From assembly GCA_037367405.1 (NCBI GenBank), contig JAZKJV010005760.1:186001-250000 (forward strand): DNA of 64,000 nucleotides, read 5' to 3'. Shown piece by piece: positions 28,854-40,917 of this stretch; the first letter of the stretch is position 1; every line of letters begins with the position of its first letter. The notes below the pieces were generated by a model, which worked only from the letters and a program-made list of their open reading frames with translations, made no database searches and was not told where the DNA came from. Source of the stretch: Ottelia alismoides. Lineage: Eukaryota; Streptophyta; Magnoliopsida; Alismatales; Hydrocharitaceae. Position numbers and translations under genes: made by a program.

Positions 28854-31800
28854 AAATACAAAAATATAAGTTAAAAATAATTGTGAATAAATACCAATAA
28901 ATCTTAAAATCAAAAAGCCGTAAAGCTTAACTTCTGAACCTCATAACTTGGTCATATGAACTCTGTACTCACTTTTAAAGTTTATTTTATAAAATTAACT
29001 ATCAAATAAAAGTGATTTCACTAAATCAAAGTTAAATACAAAAAGTAGTTTTTGGACCCTATTGGTATACCAATACAATGAATCTTAATTTTATTCTATT
29101 TAATTTTATTATTTATTGTATTTTTATACTTTATTAATATTTTATTAATGTTATATTATTAATATAAAATAAAAATATAATTTATTGAAGATTAAAATAA
29201 TTTAAAATCATTGTCTTATTATATAGGTATAATATACCTATATTTTTTATATTTATTTATTTATTTAAACAATTAAATAACAATATATATAACTTAAATT
29301 TGCAATTAACTTATTTATTAAATTATTTACGAATTGTATTTACTTATTTAGTTTAATTATTAATATTTAATTAATTATTCATTTAATTATTTATTTCCTC
29401 CAATGGCATGGGACCATCAAGCCGTTGCTCCAACCTCCTCGCTAGTTGTCGACCCCCTTCCTTCCCTCTCCTATTTAAGCTCTCCACCCCTCTCTGATTC
29501 AGCAATCTGCCATTACAACCTCCACCTCCAGTTGAGTTGGAGAGAGGAAACAAGGGTGACAGCCTCGTAGCATCATCATCTCCAGCTACCCCTGGAGCGA
29601 GCTCGGGCATGATCTACCGTCGGAGTAGAGCTCTGCTCCTTTGCATGAGAGCCTCCTCGCTCGCCGAAAGTCGAGGCGATAACCTCTAGAGCTCCAAGCT
29701 CCAGATTCCCAGGCAATCCATCCATCATCTTCTCCGTCCAGGTAAATTATGTCTCGTTTTCTGATTCTCTTCCATTCTCCTATAAATCCTTCTCTTCTCC
29801 TTCTCTGAATCTTCTTCCTTCTCCTTTGTTTTTTATCTGATTTTTTATCCAAATCTGCTCTGATTTCATCCACCTTCGAATCCCATACGTTGTTGTTTTA
29901 TCCCACACACATGATCACCTCCGACCATGCACGGTGGCCGGAGTTCAAAGGCCGATCTCTCGCTCTGGTACTTTTCTCCATTCACCTTCTCTATTTGCTT
30001 TTGGATCGAGTCATCATCCTCGAGTCAGGGTTTCATTTGCAAGTATACGATAAATAAATCCACCTGTGAACGAAGCTCTTGCAAAACAATTGAAGCACCT
30101 CGAGGATTATTGGAGATCAAGAGCTCTATTCGATCAAACTTGAATCGCTTTTGCATCGTAATTGATGTTTATTATTTGATCAAACGTGAATCGCTTCTGT
30201 TTGAGTTTTGATTCCTTTGTGAATCGAGAAGAAACCTTTTTTATTTGCAGATAATATGATTGAAACGAAAAACCTACAAGAGGAGATAAGCGATCGATCT
30301 GAAAATCGCAACACCTGAAGATCCACGTTGAACCGCTTATCCACCTTGACTCGATCAAGATACCGTCGAGCAAGCCACACCCTCACCGCTTGGAACTGAT
30401 CCGAGCAACGACCTGTATATGGAACAAAACCATATCAAGCAATCGACTCCTCTACATCTGCTCGATTCGAAAGCTTCGTCGCCGCATGAAGCTGAGAGAT
30501 TGGGGAAGAATAATCCCTAATTCCATATCATACAGGAGCCTTTGAATCCAGACTCAACTATTCGATTCCAACCATACGTCTTCCCACCACTTAAGCCTCA
30601 CGTACGCGGCACGTGAGGTCGACATTATTTTTTGGGACATTTGCGTGAACACCCTTGACCATTATTTGTATTGCATACAGATCCTCGAACAGTTCTCACA
30701 TGATCTTGCACGTGTATACTGGACATTTTACACATAAGTCTGGAACTTTGTTTAATTGCAAGCAGGTCCAGTCCTGATGTTATTGAGCTTAACTGGTGTT
30801 TTTGCATGAATAACCCTTGAGTTTGTGAATTTTCTGAGTAGGACCTGACAGGTTGAAGAACACATGAACACACACGTGATTGACTGGGAATTTTGCACAT
30901 TTACCCCTGCTTTCTTCATATTTCACGCGAGCCCCCTGATTTCCAGCATATTACTTTTATATCCATAGTATAGTTTATAAAAAAATAGTACTATATTCAT
31001 AATAAATAATATACAAATAATAAAATAAAATAAAAATATATTAATATACTTAGTACTATAAAATATACAGTGTAATGTTAGTTTTTGAAAAATAAAAATA
31101 TTTCCTATTTTTTATAAATAAAAAAATACAAAAAATACATAAACTTTAAAAATACAGAAAAATAGAAAAATACTCCTAAAAATCTATAAAAATTAGACAT
31201 GGTATATTTTACTATATTTTACATAAAAAACCAAAAAACAAAATAAAATCAATTAAAAAACCCTTAAAAGTTCAAAAATACATAAAACTTCACATTTTCA
31301 TAAGTAATTCAAAAAAAACTTATAAATATGTACAATACCCTATTGGAAAGGTATTTTCATCTACTATCCAGTAAAAATAAAATAAAAAACTTTTGCTCAT
31401 GTTTTAATTTATTAGAATAAAAAATAATTCAATATTTTCAATAAAAAACTTATTTTCTACCTTAAAAATAATTCAAAAGCCATAAAAAACTTAACAACCA
31501 CTTAAAATACATAAAAATAGGAAACAAAAATAAAATTATAAAAATCACAAAAAATTAAATAAAAAAATAAAACTTAATGCCTATATTTCTTTACTTATAG
31601 TATATCAAACCACAAAAACAATATAAAATTTATAAAATGAGATAAAAATTCAAAAAAATATAAAATAAATAAAAATTCGAAATCCCCTTTACCTTAGACA
31701 CTCTACCATTTACCTTAGTTTATACAGTTTGCCTCTCTGAGTTCGACATTCTCGTACTTATTGTTATACACATTAGTTTAGGAGTATAAATAAAATAATA

Positions 31801-31870
31801 ATAAATCTTTTTCTGATAATTTCGGACGGTCGACACAGCGACAATTGTCTATCTTTTTAGACGACCGGTA
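28854..31870 (+). repeat. LTR-like block with AT-rich flanks and promoter-like core
   Basis: AT-rich sequence, then a GC-richer core (about 29,390-30,640) with a TATA-like cctatttaag at 29,470, then AT-rich sequence again to about 31,870. The arrangement and the terminal part (acacattagtttagg, aataataataaat, then a cgac-rich segment) resemble the LTR at 59,900-63,490. No coding gene found: frames such as 29,873-29,586 (minus) are not supported. Assignment to an Athila/Tat-type LTR is tentative. Confidence 0.45.
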
Positions 31871-33020
31871 AAAAATGAACCTTATTGTAGATCAATGTTG
31901 ATGTCAAAATAGTATGTCTTCCCAGACTGGATCCTTACACAAGATGAAGCCCTATCATACATATCCTTTATGGAGTTAATGTATAGGACAAGTACTTGTC
32001 TCTTCTCCAAAACTCTCCACAATATCTCCCTGAATCCGCGAAATCTCGAATAGAAATGTCAGTGTTTCTGTAATACAATACCATATTAGAGGTACCTCTC
32101 AGATATCAAAGAATTCACTTCACGATTTCCCAATGTTCCTTGCTAAGATTCGCCATGAATCTGCTCACAATGCATACTGCATAGGAGATGTCTGGTTTTG
32201 TGCAAACCATTGTGTACATCAAACTACCAACAGCAAATCGGTAGGGTACTTTGGACATGTACTCATGCTCATTCATAGCAGGTTCTTTTTCCTTTGAAAG
32301 TTTGAAGTGGCCCTCTAAAGGTGTTTGAGTAGGTTTTGCATTATTCAAATTAAACCACTCTAGTACCTTCTCGATGTACTTTGACTGAGACAATTTCTGC
32401 TTATTGTACTTCATGTATTTGCTTATCTACATTCCAAGGATTTTCTTTGCAGGACCTAGACCCTTGAGATTTGTTATTTCTTCCTTGTTGAAGCATGCAA
32501 CAAGTATGTCAATCTACGTACAACAATAAAATGTTGTAGGAACAAATATATTGAAGTACCAACAATGATCAGCATGACACTTGTTAAATCTTGTATTTGT
32601 CATAAAATCGTCCAAGTTTCCGTATCAAGTGTCTTTTTCGCTCCACGAAGATTAAGATCAAATAAATGTTTATTTTTTCTATCGAAGAAAAACATCTCTA
32701 ATCCCTCAGTGTGCTTCAAGCCATTAAGACTTTTTCTAAGCTTGCATATCATGTATTTTTTTCCAATAGCTACATAGCACTCTGGTTGTTGCATGTAGAT
32801 GTCCTCAAGATCTTCATGGAGAAATGATGTCTTGATATCAAACTGCTCGAAATGTAGGTTATTAGCTACAACAATGCCCAATATTGCTCTTATGGTTGAG
32901 ACATTTACAACATGTGCAAAGATCTCTGTGAAATCGACTCTTGCTTTCTTCTGAAAGCCCTTTGCCATTAGCGGAGCAAGAAATGGTGTGATCTTAGCTA
33001 ATAATAGACTCTGCATTGAG
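31871..33020 (-). pseudogene. Ty1/copia RT-RNase H fragment
   Basis: 33,016-32,600 encodes RT (MAKGFQKKARVDFTEIFAHV, FEQFDIKTSFLHEDLEDIYM, LRKSLNGLKH). 32,414-32,115 encodes the region after it (KYIEKVLEWFNLNNAKPTQT, SVGSLMYTMVCTKPDISYAV-like). The catalytic YVDD box is lost between them. The fragment is truncated at both ends and lies beside the 3' end of a LINE. Confidence 0.82.
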
Positions 33021-33209
33021 AATGTAGTTAGTTACGCTAAGATTCTCCTCGAGTCATGGGACATGCGAGTTAACACTGTATTTTTTCATAGAAATGGGAC
33101 GGACACCATAGTGTGTCCCCCCCCCTCTTTTAGGCTAAAAAAACAAAAAAAGAGGGTTTTCTTTGAAGGAAAAAAGGGTGAATGCCTAAAATGACGTCGC
33201 CTTAACACT

Positions 33210-34050
33210 TTATATAATTACAATAATAAGAATTACAACAATTAGGACTCAGCAAGAGCCTTAGCATGCTTTAATTACTCCTGATAGAAATATCCCTATG
33301 TAGCTAATCTAATAACAAATAAAGATAGGGAGGATCATGATCCTACTTTCGTCATCCCAACCATGTACGAGATGATGAAATTTCAAAAATACATCCATGG
33401 AGCTCAAGCAAGTAAAGAAAATATGATCTATACCTTCCTTATCAATCGAATAATGTGAGCAACTCGATGAAGTCTATTGAATGATCTTCATGCATAAGCT
33501 ACATCATGTAACCTTGATAAAATAGGCAAAAGATCTTGATTTTAAGAGGAACCTTCTAACTCCATATTGCTTTGGAAGCCTCTCGTAGGATACCAAGATC
33601 AAACATAAAAGATGCAGTAAGGGTCTTCTATGCCTACTTGATTGAGAACTCCCCCTCCATGCCAACCGAAGCCTCATACAGTCCTCCATTCTTTGTTATG
33701 AAAGATTAGAATGAAAAAACACCACCCACTTGCCATTATACCGTGCCTCCCCACATAATTCTTGACGGTCATCCATCGTATACAAATACTATGCATAAAA
33801 AATGTAAGCAAACATGGGAAATAGTCCGACAAACCACTTCCCCTGACCAATGATCCCACCAAAATCCAAAGTTCATCACATCACTCAGCACATGCAAATG
33901 CCCTTTTAGAAAGTAGACGATGAGCAAAAATACCCAACAAGTTGGTCAGACTCGACCCAACTAGATAAAGCTTTTGCATCAAGCAACAAATGAAATCAGT
34001 TCCTTCACCCCACAATAGGTTTACAAGACCTTCACCAAGAGCATTTTGTG
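33210..34050 (-). pseudogene. L1-type LINE, C-terminal part (left of the copia insert)
   Basis: Continues, in minus orientation, the LINE at 39,373-40,060. Across the copia insert the reading joins GGLGVLQPFDI to HKMLLVKV, the usual start of the zf-RVT region. The remainder is degenerate, with only scattered frames (for example 33,689-33,504). The 3' end near 33,210 is AT-rich without a clear poly-A tail. Confidence 0.65.
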
Positions 34051-34056
34051 TATATT

Positions 34057-34211
34057 TGTTGAGTATTATTATGTAAATCCTAACCCTAGGGGTTATATGA
34101 TCGATTCAGGATAGAGTTGCCTCCTACTCTAACCCTAACCTAGGTCTTTACCTATATAAGGAGCTTTAGGGTTCTCCCTCTCTATATGAAAAATATATTC
34201 TAATATTCAAT
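34057..34211 (+). repeat. 5' LTR of the deleted copia
   Basis: Begins TGTTGAGTATTATTATG, carries a TATA box cctatataagg near 34,154, and is followed by taatatcagagg, a degraded tRNA-Met primer site. Confidence 0.75.
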
Positions 34212-34429
34212 TTAATATCAGAGGGGATCTCTAGGCCCCCACGGGCTTTAACGTTATAGCCCTGCGGGCTAACGCGTTCACTCTTCGTATCCAACCTCTC
34301 ATGGGTTCCGTCCAACTACTCTTCGACGAATTTTGAATCTCAGATCATATCTATCGTGGTGTGATCTAAGTGTTTATCATCTATCATATTTTTTTAAAAG
34401 CAGGACTAGCACCATAATAAAAAAATGTT

Positions 34430-35697
34430 AGAATCAGAAGTGACATCACAGGGATATGAGGTAGGGAGTACTCGCCTATCTTCATTCAGCTCAATTCCCA
34501 TGTTGGAGAGAACAACTTCCCCAATTGGTTGCATATGTTCCTGATGATCGTGTGAGGATACGACAAGGAACTTATTTTGTTTGAGTCAAAGCTTGCTGCC
34601 AAGACAAGCAAGTACACCACATGGGCTAAAATTGATGGGATAGTAAACTCATGTATTATGGTCGGCGTCATCAATAGAATTGCAGATGAACTAGTCTATT
34701 ATATGACTTCTTACTACATGTGGACCTTTGTGATAACAGTTAAGTGATTGGTTGTGCCTTCCGCGCATAGAATGACGTGATGCATCCAAAAGGTGTACAT
34801 TAGAGCAAAAGAAACGGATGATCTTCTCACTCACCGACCAACCAACTCTTGAATCCTCGAAAAGAGGAATCATCCTTTCATTCATGGGTATGACACGCAC
34901 TCATCTACTTGACGACACTCCACGCGCACTCTTCCCCTCAAAAGCACTCCTTCTTGAATCCATGTCCAACTTGCTCCAACTCGTGCTTAGTGAGGCCAGA
35001 GTGGGCTCAGCGGTCAGCCTCCAATTTGTTTGGTGTGCCAAGAGTATTTCGTTTTTTCCAGATCTATAGAGATATTATGAGTCCTCCGTCTTAGATGCCC
35101 TCACTGCAGCCATCCGGTTCACTTGTACATATGGACATAGAAGAGCTCGAACAAGATGTTTCAAATATACCTTGATATGATAAATCTCAAGTAAATAGGG
35201 CGCCCTTTAGTTGAGTATTTCTCTGTGTCGAAATCTTTATTTGAAAAATACAATGCATGCATTCTATGATGTACTTGTCATATACAAAAGGAATGTTATC
35301 AGCATAAGGCAATTATGGTATTCGTTGCAGGACTTGACCCGAGTTATGTTGTTGCTTGAGACCAAAGTATTATTGTTGCAACTCTGCCCACTATTAAGGA
35401 GACTTACATCAATCTGATCCGTCTAGCAGTCTCTCACACCAACACTACTACGGAGGTCGTGGCCAGATTACTACACTTGGTGCCCCACTTGGACGAGGAG
35501 GTAGTTGTCCATATAAGGATCATGGTCGTGATCGCTCCATGCCATGCCGAGGACACAGCACCGTCCAGTGTACTTTCTACCACAAAACGAGGTACTTTGA
35601 GGCCATCTCCTACAACAAGCGTGGCTATCCGACTTCTACTGCTCGAGTTGTCACTATTGAGGGTAATGGACAGTCTGTGGTGTCAATAGGGGATTCT
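34430..35697 (+). pseudogene. Copia gag of the deleted element
   Basis: Early part reads IQLNSHVGENNFPNWLHMF, the copia gag substrate-like segment; then a degenerate middle. At about 35,250-35,400 the frame gives AFYDVLVI and LAGLDPSYV-type wording. A zinc knuckle remnant lies at about 35,545-35,590 (CRGHSTVQCTFYHK). Many stops and shifts. It is cut by the small LTR element at 35,703. Confidence 0.7.
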
Positions 35698-35702
35698 TAA
35701 GA

Positions 35703-38393
35703 TGTTAGAAAATGGGAATGCAGAAGCGAAAATGATAAACAGAGCATAAAGAACTGAAAGATAAACTTGACACAAGATTTTCCGTGGAACCCTACTCCCT
35801 AAGGAGCGGGATGAAACCACAGAAGAAGGCCCCAAAGGGCCATATGTGTCTATTGATTTTCTCAATGGATACAGGAGGTATGGGGCTCCTTATATAGCCT
35901 CTACAGAACCTCCAAGTCCTACCACTGGTAGATATGGGACTAAACACATGGATGGGGTAAATGGATCCTTGAGGTATCCATTTACCCATCTACAATATAA
36001 GAGGTGCACAACCAAATACTCCAACTCACCCCCTCAAGCTGGAGTATGTAATGCTCAGCTTGGACAAACATAAAGAAACTCAACTCACGCTACATGACAC
36101 TACAGACAATATCAACTCACCGCGCACAACTGTCGGTTGTCGTCGAGGACGTCGCTTCTCATGGCGTGCATGTGAGGAGGACGAACGAGCTGGAGTGTGA
36201 ATCAACTGAGGACTCGGAATCTGACCATCGAGTCTGAAACTACGCTTGGAGTCTCCTCGTTGGAGACCTGGGTCTCTCTCATCTGGCTCAGAGAATGGTA
36301 CTCTACTCGGGAGTCCCTATGATACCACATGAAAACCCTTGCCCACATGACATATGGAATGGTCCTTTACTCTGGAGTCCCTATGGATCACATGAAAACT
36401 CTGGCTGACAGAGCAAGAATGATGGGGACCACGACAAAAGATGGCATACATGTGCTCATCTGAAAGAAGACCGCATACATGTGCGTGTCTGAACTGAAGA
36501 CTCGGAACCAATCGTCGAGTCTGAACAACTGAGAAACTGTAGAGTCTGAACAAATGGTTGGTCTGGAGAATCTGACATCTGAAGAAGACCTCTGACTCTA
36601 CACAATACTCCCCCTTTCTCCCATACTTGTCGGAAAATGACATCGACAAAGTTGGAGAAGACATGAAGAATGGGGAGAAAACAAGAAACCAAATAAGCCG
36701 TCTTCAATTTTTCAGCTTTTCAAAATCATTCATTTTTTCTCGGCTATTTTCATTTTTTTAATAGCCATCACACAATTTTTTAAACCATTCAACATCCCCC
36801 TGGCTTTTCAAAAAAAATTCACGTCAGGCCCCTGCTTTCTCTCCTTTTTTTTTCAATCATATTTTTTTAAACCTCACAACCCTCTTTTTTTAAATATCGC
36901 ACGGCCTAAAGGCCCACCTCAGCCGTTACAGAAAAAAATTTAATAGCAATCAACCCATCGAGGGCTACTTAGGGTTCCCAGTGGGAACCCCTTTCTTTCA
37001 AAGCTGCCGCCCCCCGATGGGGCACTGCCTCTGCAGCTGTCGCCTGGAGATTCAGCCACTGGGAGCGGCAAGGGTACGCGCCTGGTGCGCACGATGGTGC
37101 GTTGCAGAACAGCAGGATGCTGCGGAGCCACCGTCTTACGCGAAAGGGAGGAGCGCCTGCCTGGAGCGTCGTGCGGAGCAGAGGGATCCACCTGGGACTG
37201 GAGATTGCCTTTGATAGAGAGATGGAGCACTCGAGGAGCCACACCGGTCAGGAGGGATCTGGAGGGAGGTCGCCGCCTGTGCCTGCAAGAGAGGTGTCGC
37301 ACGTGATGCAGCTTAGAGAGGGAGGTGCACCATCGGCGATGGGGCGTGCGCACATTGCATGTGATGCGTTGTGCGTGCTCGAAGCAGATGTGTGCCCGAG
37401 GGTTGCGTGAGGCTGGTGTCTCTTGGAGCGATCGATCCTGTAGGCTTGGAGGAGAGCGGCCCTTGTGCGCCGCCCCTTGTTGGAAGGTGGTCGCCACCAT
37501 GCTCTCGCGCGTCGCCTATGCGCATGGAAAGGAGATCGGGGAAGAGGCGCGTGAGCTGGAAGCGCCGCCTAGAGAGGTGCGAGCCCAGGAAGAGGGTTTC
37601 GCAAAGAGGCTCCTGGGAGGAGCGAGGTGATCTCACGTTGGAGGAAGATGCCTCCTCCTGCTGGTATCGAGCATGGCGGTTGCCGCCTGTAGGTTCCTAG
37701 AGGTCGCAAGGGAGCTGCAAGGGGAACCTCTGCCTCTGGAGGATCATCGAGGCTCCTGGAAGGTCTAGAGGAAGCGCGGTGCGCCGCCTGGGCTGTTGGC
37801 GTGCCAAGGAAGATGCGCGCTGATGGGGTTCGCGCGAAGAGCACGGCTACCGTGGGCATTGCCTGCAATGGCGAGCATTGCGCCTACAAAGGGGTTGCGC
37901 GGCCTGCGACCCGACAAATCTTGAGCGAGCATAACAAAACTCCGGAAATTAGGGTATCAATATAAACCCTAGAACTTACAAAACTTGTACAAATAAGAAC
38001 AATCACGATCAAATCTCGAATAAAACTAATGAAAAACAATTCCTCGAGAATCGACCCGCTCTGATACCTTGTTAGAAAATAGGAATGCGGAAGTGAAAAT
38101 GATAAACAGAGCATAAAGAACAGTAAGATGAACTTGACATAAGATTTTACGTGGAACCCTACTCCCTAAGGAGCGGGATGAAACCACTGGACAAGGTCTC
38201 AAAGGGTCATATGTGTCTATTGACTTTCTCAATGGATAAAGGTGGTCTAAGGCTCCTTATATAGCCTCCACAGAACCTCCAAGTCCCACCACGGGTAGAT
38301 GTGGGACTAAACACATGGATGGGGTAAGTGGATTCTAGAGGTATCAATTTACCCATCTACAACATAAGAGGCGCACAACTAGATACTCCAACA
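35703..38393 (-). mobile_element. Small non-coding LTR retrotransposon, copy B
   Basis: LTRs of 324 bp (35,703-36,026 and 38,070-38,393) and a perfect 5-bp duplication taaga (35,698-35,702 and 38,394-38,398). The primer site on the minus strand is AGGTATCAGAGC at 38,069-38,058; the polypurine tract is at 36,040-36,027. By eye the LTRs differ at roughly 30 positions, so this insertion is much older than copy A. The interior has the conserved 3' zone (36,041-36,660), a homopolymer zone (36,700-36,900) and a GC-rich zone (36,960-37,920) unlike that of A or C. No gag or pol. Confidence 0.9.
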
Positions 38394-38885
38394 TAAGATA
38401 TGATGCAGTGTTGGAACATGCTCATTCTTAGAGATAGCACACACTCGCATCCGAGTGACCTTCCAAAGACTGTTGTCATCGTCCATACATGTATCTATGT
38501 TGGCTCAACTAAATATTTTTTGCAAAAACATAGTGGTTGATTGATACAAGTGCCTCCACCTACCTATACGGGGGACAAACTCTTCTACATCAAATGCACC
38601 ATGGTCTTCTTGGACGAAATGACCTTGTTGCAGAACATATTTTCCCCCAATCATGGAAAAAGGGGGCGCCCGTTTCACTCCCATCATCAAACTCAACAAT
38701 GTCCTTTTTGTTCACGAGTTTTCAATTAGCTTTTTCTGTCTATCAGTTGAATTTGCAAGGAACTCAACTGTCTAGTTACATTTGTTGTTGTTTCTTTATT
38801 TCTCGGGACATTGACTGGAGGCCGAATGGTGGTCGTGAAGAAGTAGCGATCTCTCCTTTTAAGTGCTTGGAGTTAATATAGAGTT
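38394..38885 (+). pseudogene. Deleted copia: protease scrap and unassigned sequence
   Basis: WLIDTSAS (about 38,530-38,560) recalls the copia protease DSGA/DTGAS motif. Beyond about 38,600 I cannot assign the sequence to integrase or RT; the pol deletion lies here. Confidence 0.5.
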
Positions 38886-39215
38886 ATGGATATGGACCAT
38901 GCAACAACAGGACCTGTATGGATTCGATTGCTGCTCAGAGATCTTCATACGATGCCCAGCGACATCATGGAGCTTGGATGCGACTACCGAGCAACAATTC
39001 AAATAGCCAACAACTCCATGTTTCACGAACCCACCAAACATGTGGAAGTTGATTGCCATCACACGAACGACCTAATACAAAGAGGGATGCTCCGTACTCT
39101 CAGCATACACTCTACAGATCATACATCAGATAAGCTCATCAAGCCATTTGCTTGCACATTGTTCGAAAAATATTGTAACAAACTAAGCATGATTGATATG
39201 CATGGTGCAGCTTGA
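38886..39215 (+). pseudogene. Deleted copia: RNase H C-terminus
   Basis: Reads GPVWIRLLLRDLHTMPS, TIQIANNSMFHEPTKHVEVD, CHHTNDLIQRGML and SDKLIKPFACTLFEKYC, the standard end of copia RNase H. Ends directly before the polypurine tract gaaggggag (39,214-39,222) and the 3' LTR. Confidence 0.85.
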
Positions 39216-39222
39216 AGGGGAG

Positions 39223-39372
39223 TATTGAGTGTTATTATATAAACCTTACCCTTGGGGTACTTGCCGATCCAACATAGTCGCCTTCTATTGTAACCCTGAC
39301 CTTGGGTCTCCACCTATATAAGGAGATCTAGGGTTTTCCGTCTCAATATGAAAAATACATTTCGACATTCAA
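39223..39372 (+). repeat. 3' LTR of the deleted copia
   Basis: Begins TATTGAGTGTTATTATA (TG changed to TA), has a TATA box cctatataagg near 39,314 and ends about gacattcaa. Diverged from the 5' LTR at many positions, so the insertion is old. Confidence 0.78.
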
Positions 39373-40060
39373 CTATATCAAAAGGCTGTAGAACACCTAG
39401 GCCACCATTATCAATCACTTGTCACCAAGTTCCAATCCATTAGGGAACACCCAACCAAAAGAAGTGCCTTATCAAAACTTTCATACGGTTTTGCACCCCG
39501 ATCAGAAGAAGTTGAGAGGAGATGAAAATAACCGGGATGGTCGATAAAACGACCTTGAGAAGCACAAACCAACCACCCCTTATCAAACAATAGTCTTCAT
39601 GGTACAAGCTTCTTCTCAATTTTCTTTGCCGAAGGCAACCGGTAAGTATGTTATAATCTACTACTAGAACGAGGTCAGTCAAAGGTAGATCAACCAAGGT
39701 AGGCAGCACCACAAACCAATATCCTTCGAGACAAGCCGAAGGGGACGAATGCAGACTTTGGCTTGTTGATTCTAAGCCTCGAAATGTCGCAGAAAAGATA
39801 CAGGACCAGTGAGATCCCTTTCGCTTCCATGTCCTCATCTTCTATGAAAAAAATGTATTATCATCGTATTGAAGAACCGGTATCGGTATATCGCCCTTCA
39901 TGAAATCGTAGCAAAAAGAACCCTTAATGGCGCAGTCCACCATTATGGACAAATCATCAAGGACCGCAACAAACAAATGAAGGACGTGAGGGCAGCTTTG
40001 TCGGACTCCCTCTGAGGTTGGAAAAACCACCTTTAACCATCTTTTGATCGGAAAGAACAG
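39373..40060 (-). pseudogene. L1-type LINE reverse transcriptase (right of the copia insert)
   Basis: The RT palm is visible at 40,030-39,842: GVRQSCPHVLHLFVAVLDDLS followed by VLQYDDNTFF, matching the LINE (R)QGDP...LF and YADD motifs. 39,838-39,440 continues with LPTLVDLPLTDL and the typical GGWFVLLKVVLSTIPVIF and IRHFFWLG thumb segment. Several frame changes and stops. The reading goes on beyond the copia insert at 34,050. Confidence 0.82.
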
Positions 40061-40104
40061 TTGGCAGTGGTGTTGAATTCATATACGACTGTTTTCATCC
40101 CTAA

Positions 40105-40424
40105 TGGAATACACATGATATAAATATAGTAAACGACTTATAGCATCATAATATATCAAATATGGTGAAAGAATGTATAAAATTACTATGCATGGTTAAA
40201 AATAAATTTACAACTATATTTATATATGAAAACGGATATCCATATATGATACAGATGTTTGTGTATATCGAAGTGGTATCCTTACCCGTATCCACCTTAA
40301 AACAGATACGTATACATGTCAAAATCTTTATAAATGGATGCAGTTGCGGATCGAATACAGATATATCCTTATCTGTCTGAATCCATATTGATTTTGTATG
40401 TTCACACATGGAGTTGCATCCTTA
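40105..40424 (-). mobile_element. Rearranged relative of the 27-kb MITE
   Basis: Minus-strand sequence aligns with the 27,044 MITE: ttttgacat-gta-tacgtat, gttttaa...ggata, gatatcac-like blocks, and the right end reads TAAGGATGCAAC against TAGGGATGAAAAC. On the left a gttttcatccctaat end (40,091-40,104) is in the wrong orientation for a simple copy, so the element was rearranged. No clear target duplication. Confidence 0.5.
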
Positions 40425-40917
40425 GGGCGACTTCATTGCTTGCTCTTCAGTTCATCCCATTTGGCGCCCTTGCATTTCGGAGGATCAACCACACTTTCCT
40501 CTTGAATCTCCACGACCTTCACCTTTCCCTTGGGCCTTTCATGATTCTCTCGATTTCCCCGTTCCTTCCCCTCTTGTCACCCGCCCTGCTCATATCTGTC
40601 GCTCATATCGCCCCTCTCCCCTCAGTTAAATGGAGAAAGTTTAATATGGGCATATATATAATTATAAGAATTATATTTCTGGAGGCGTAGATTTAAGAAA
40701 AAGGGAGCTCTAATATAATTGTAAAAAATCAGAGTAGTTTGTCACAACTCTCTATATAGAAGGTTAAGGTCAGTCTTTATTAATACAATTTTAGGAAATT
40801 AGCATATATAGGTGTCTTCTTACATTAACTTTGTCTTGATCTATGAATTTGATAAAATTGTCTGATAAGAAACATAATGTAGGAATTCTGAATTCAAATA
40901 ACTTTGCTGCAACCCAG
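40425..40917. other. Upstream sequence or intron of the RecA-like exon; no other exon recognised
   Basis: No exon related to RecA was recognised here. A plus-strand open frame at 40,334-40,690 has no familiar domain and starts inside the MITE relative. If the RecA-like exon belongs to a gene, this is intron sequence and the earlier exons lie further left, beyond the transposon cluster or outside the window. Confidence 0.4.

Larger units (their letters stand above)
34057..39372 (+). mobile_element. Internally deleted Ty1/copia inserted in the LINE
   Basis: A 5' LTR (34,057-34,211) and 3' LTR (39,223-39,372) share ttattat-taaa and acctatataaggag-tctagggtt blocks, and tatat flanks both sides (34,051-34,055 and 39,374-39,378). 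Inside are gag, a protease scrap and the last part of RNase H. Integrase and RT are missing. A second small LTR element is nested at 35,703-38,393. It could have moved only with outside enzymes, or lost pol after insertion. Confidence 0.8.

Noticed and set aside
28854..31870. Promoter-like core near 29,470 as the start of a host gene
   Set aside because: TATA-like box and pyrimidine-rich leader are followed by no coding exon with a recognisable protein; the arrangement resembles an LTR.
36940..37500. 186-codon minus-strand open frame in small LTR element B
   Set aside because: Same reason: overlapping open frames on both strands and no conservation with A or C.
40334..40690. 118-codon open frame just upstream of the RecA-like exon
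   Set aside because: It begins inside the MITE relative, is hydrophobic without a recognisable domain, and does not join RecA in frame or sense.
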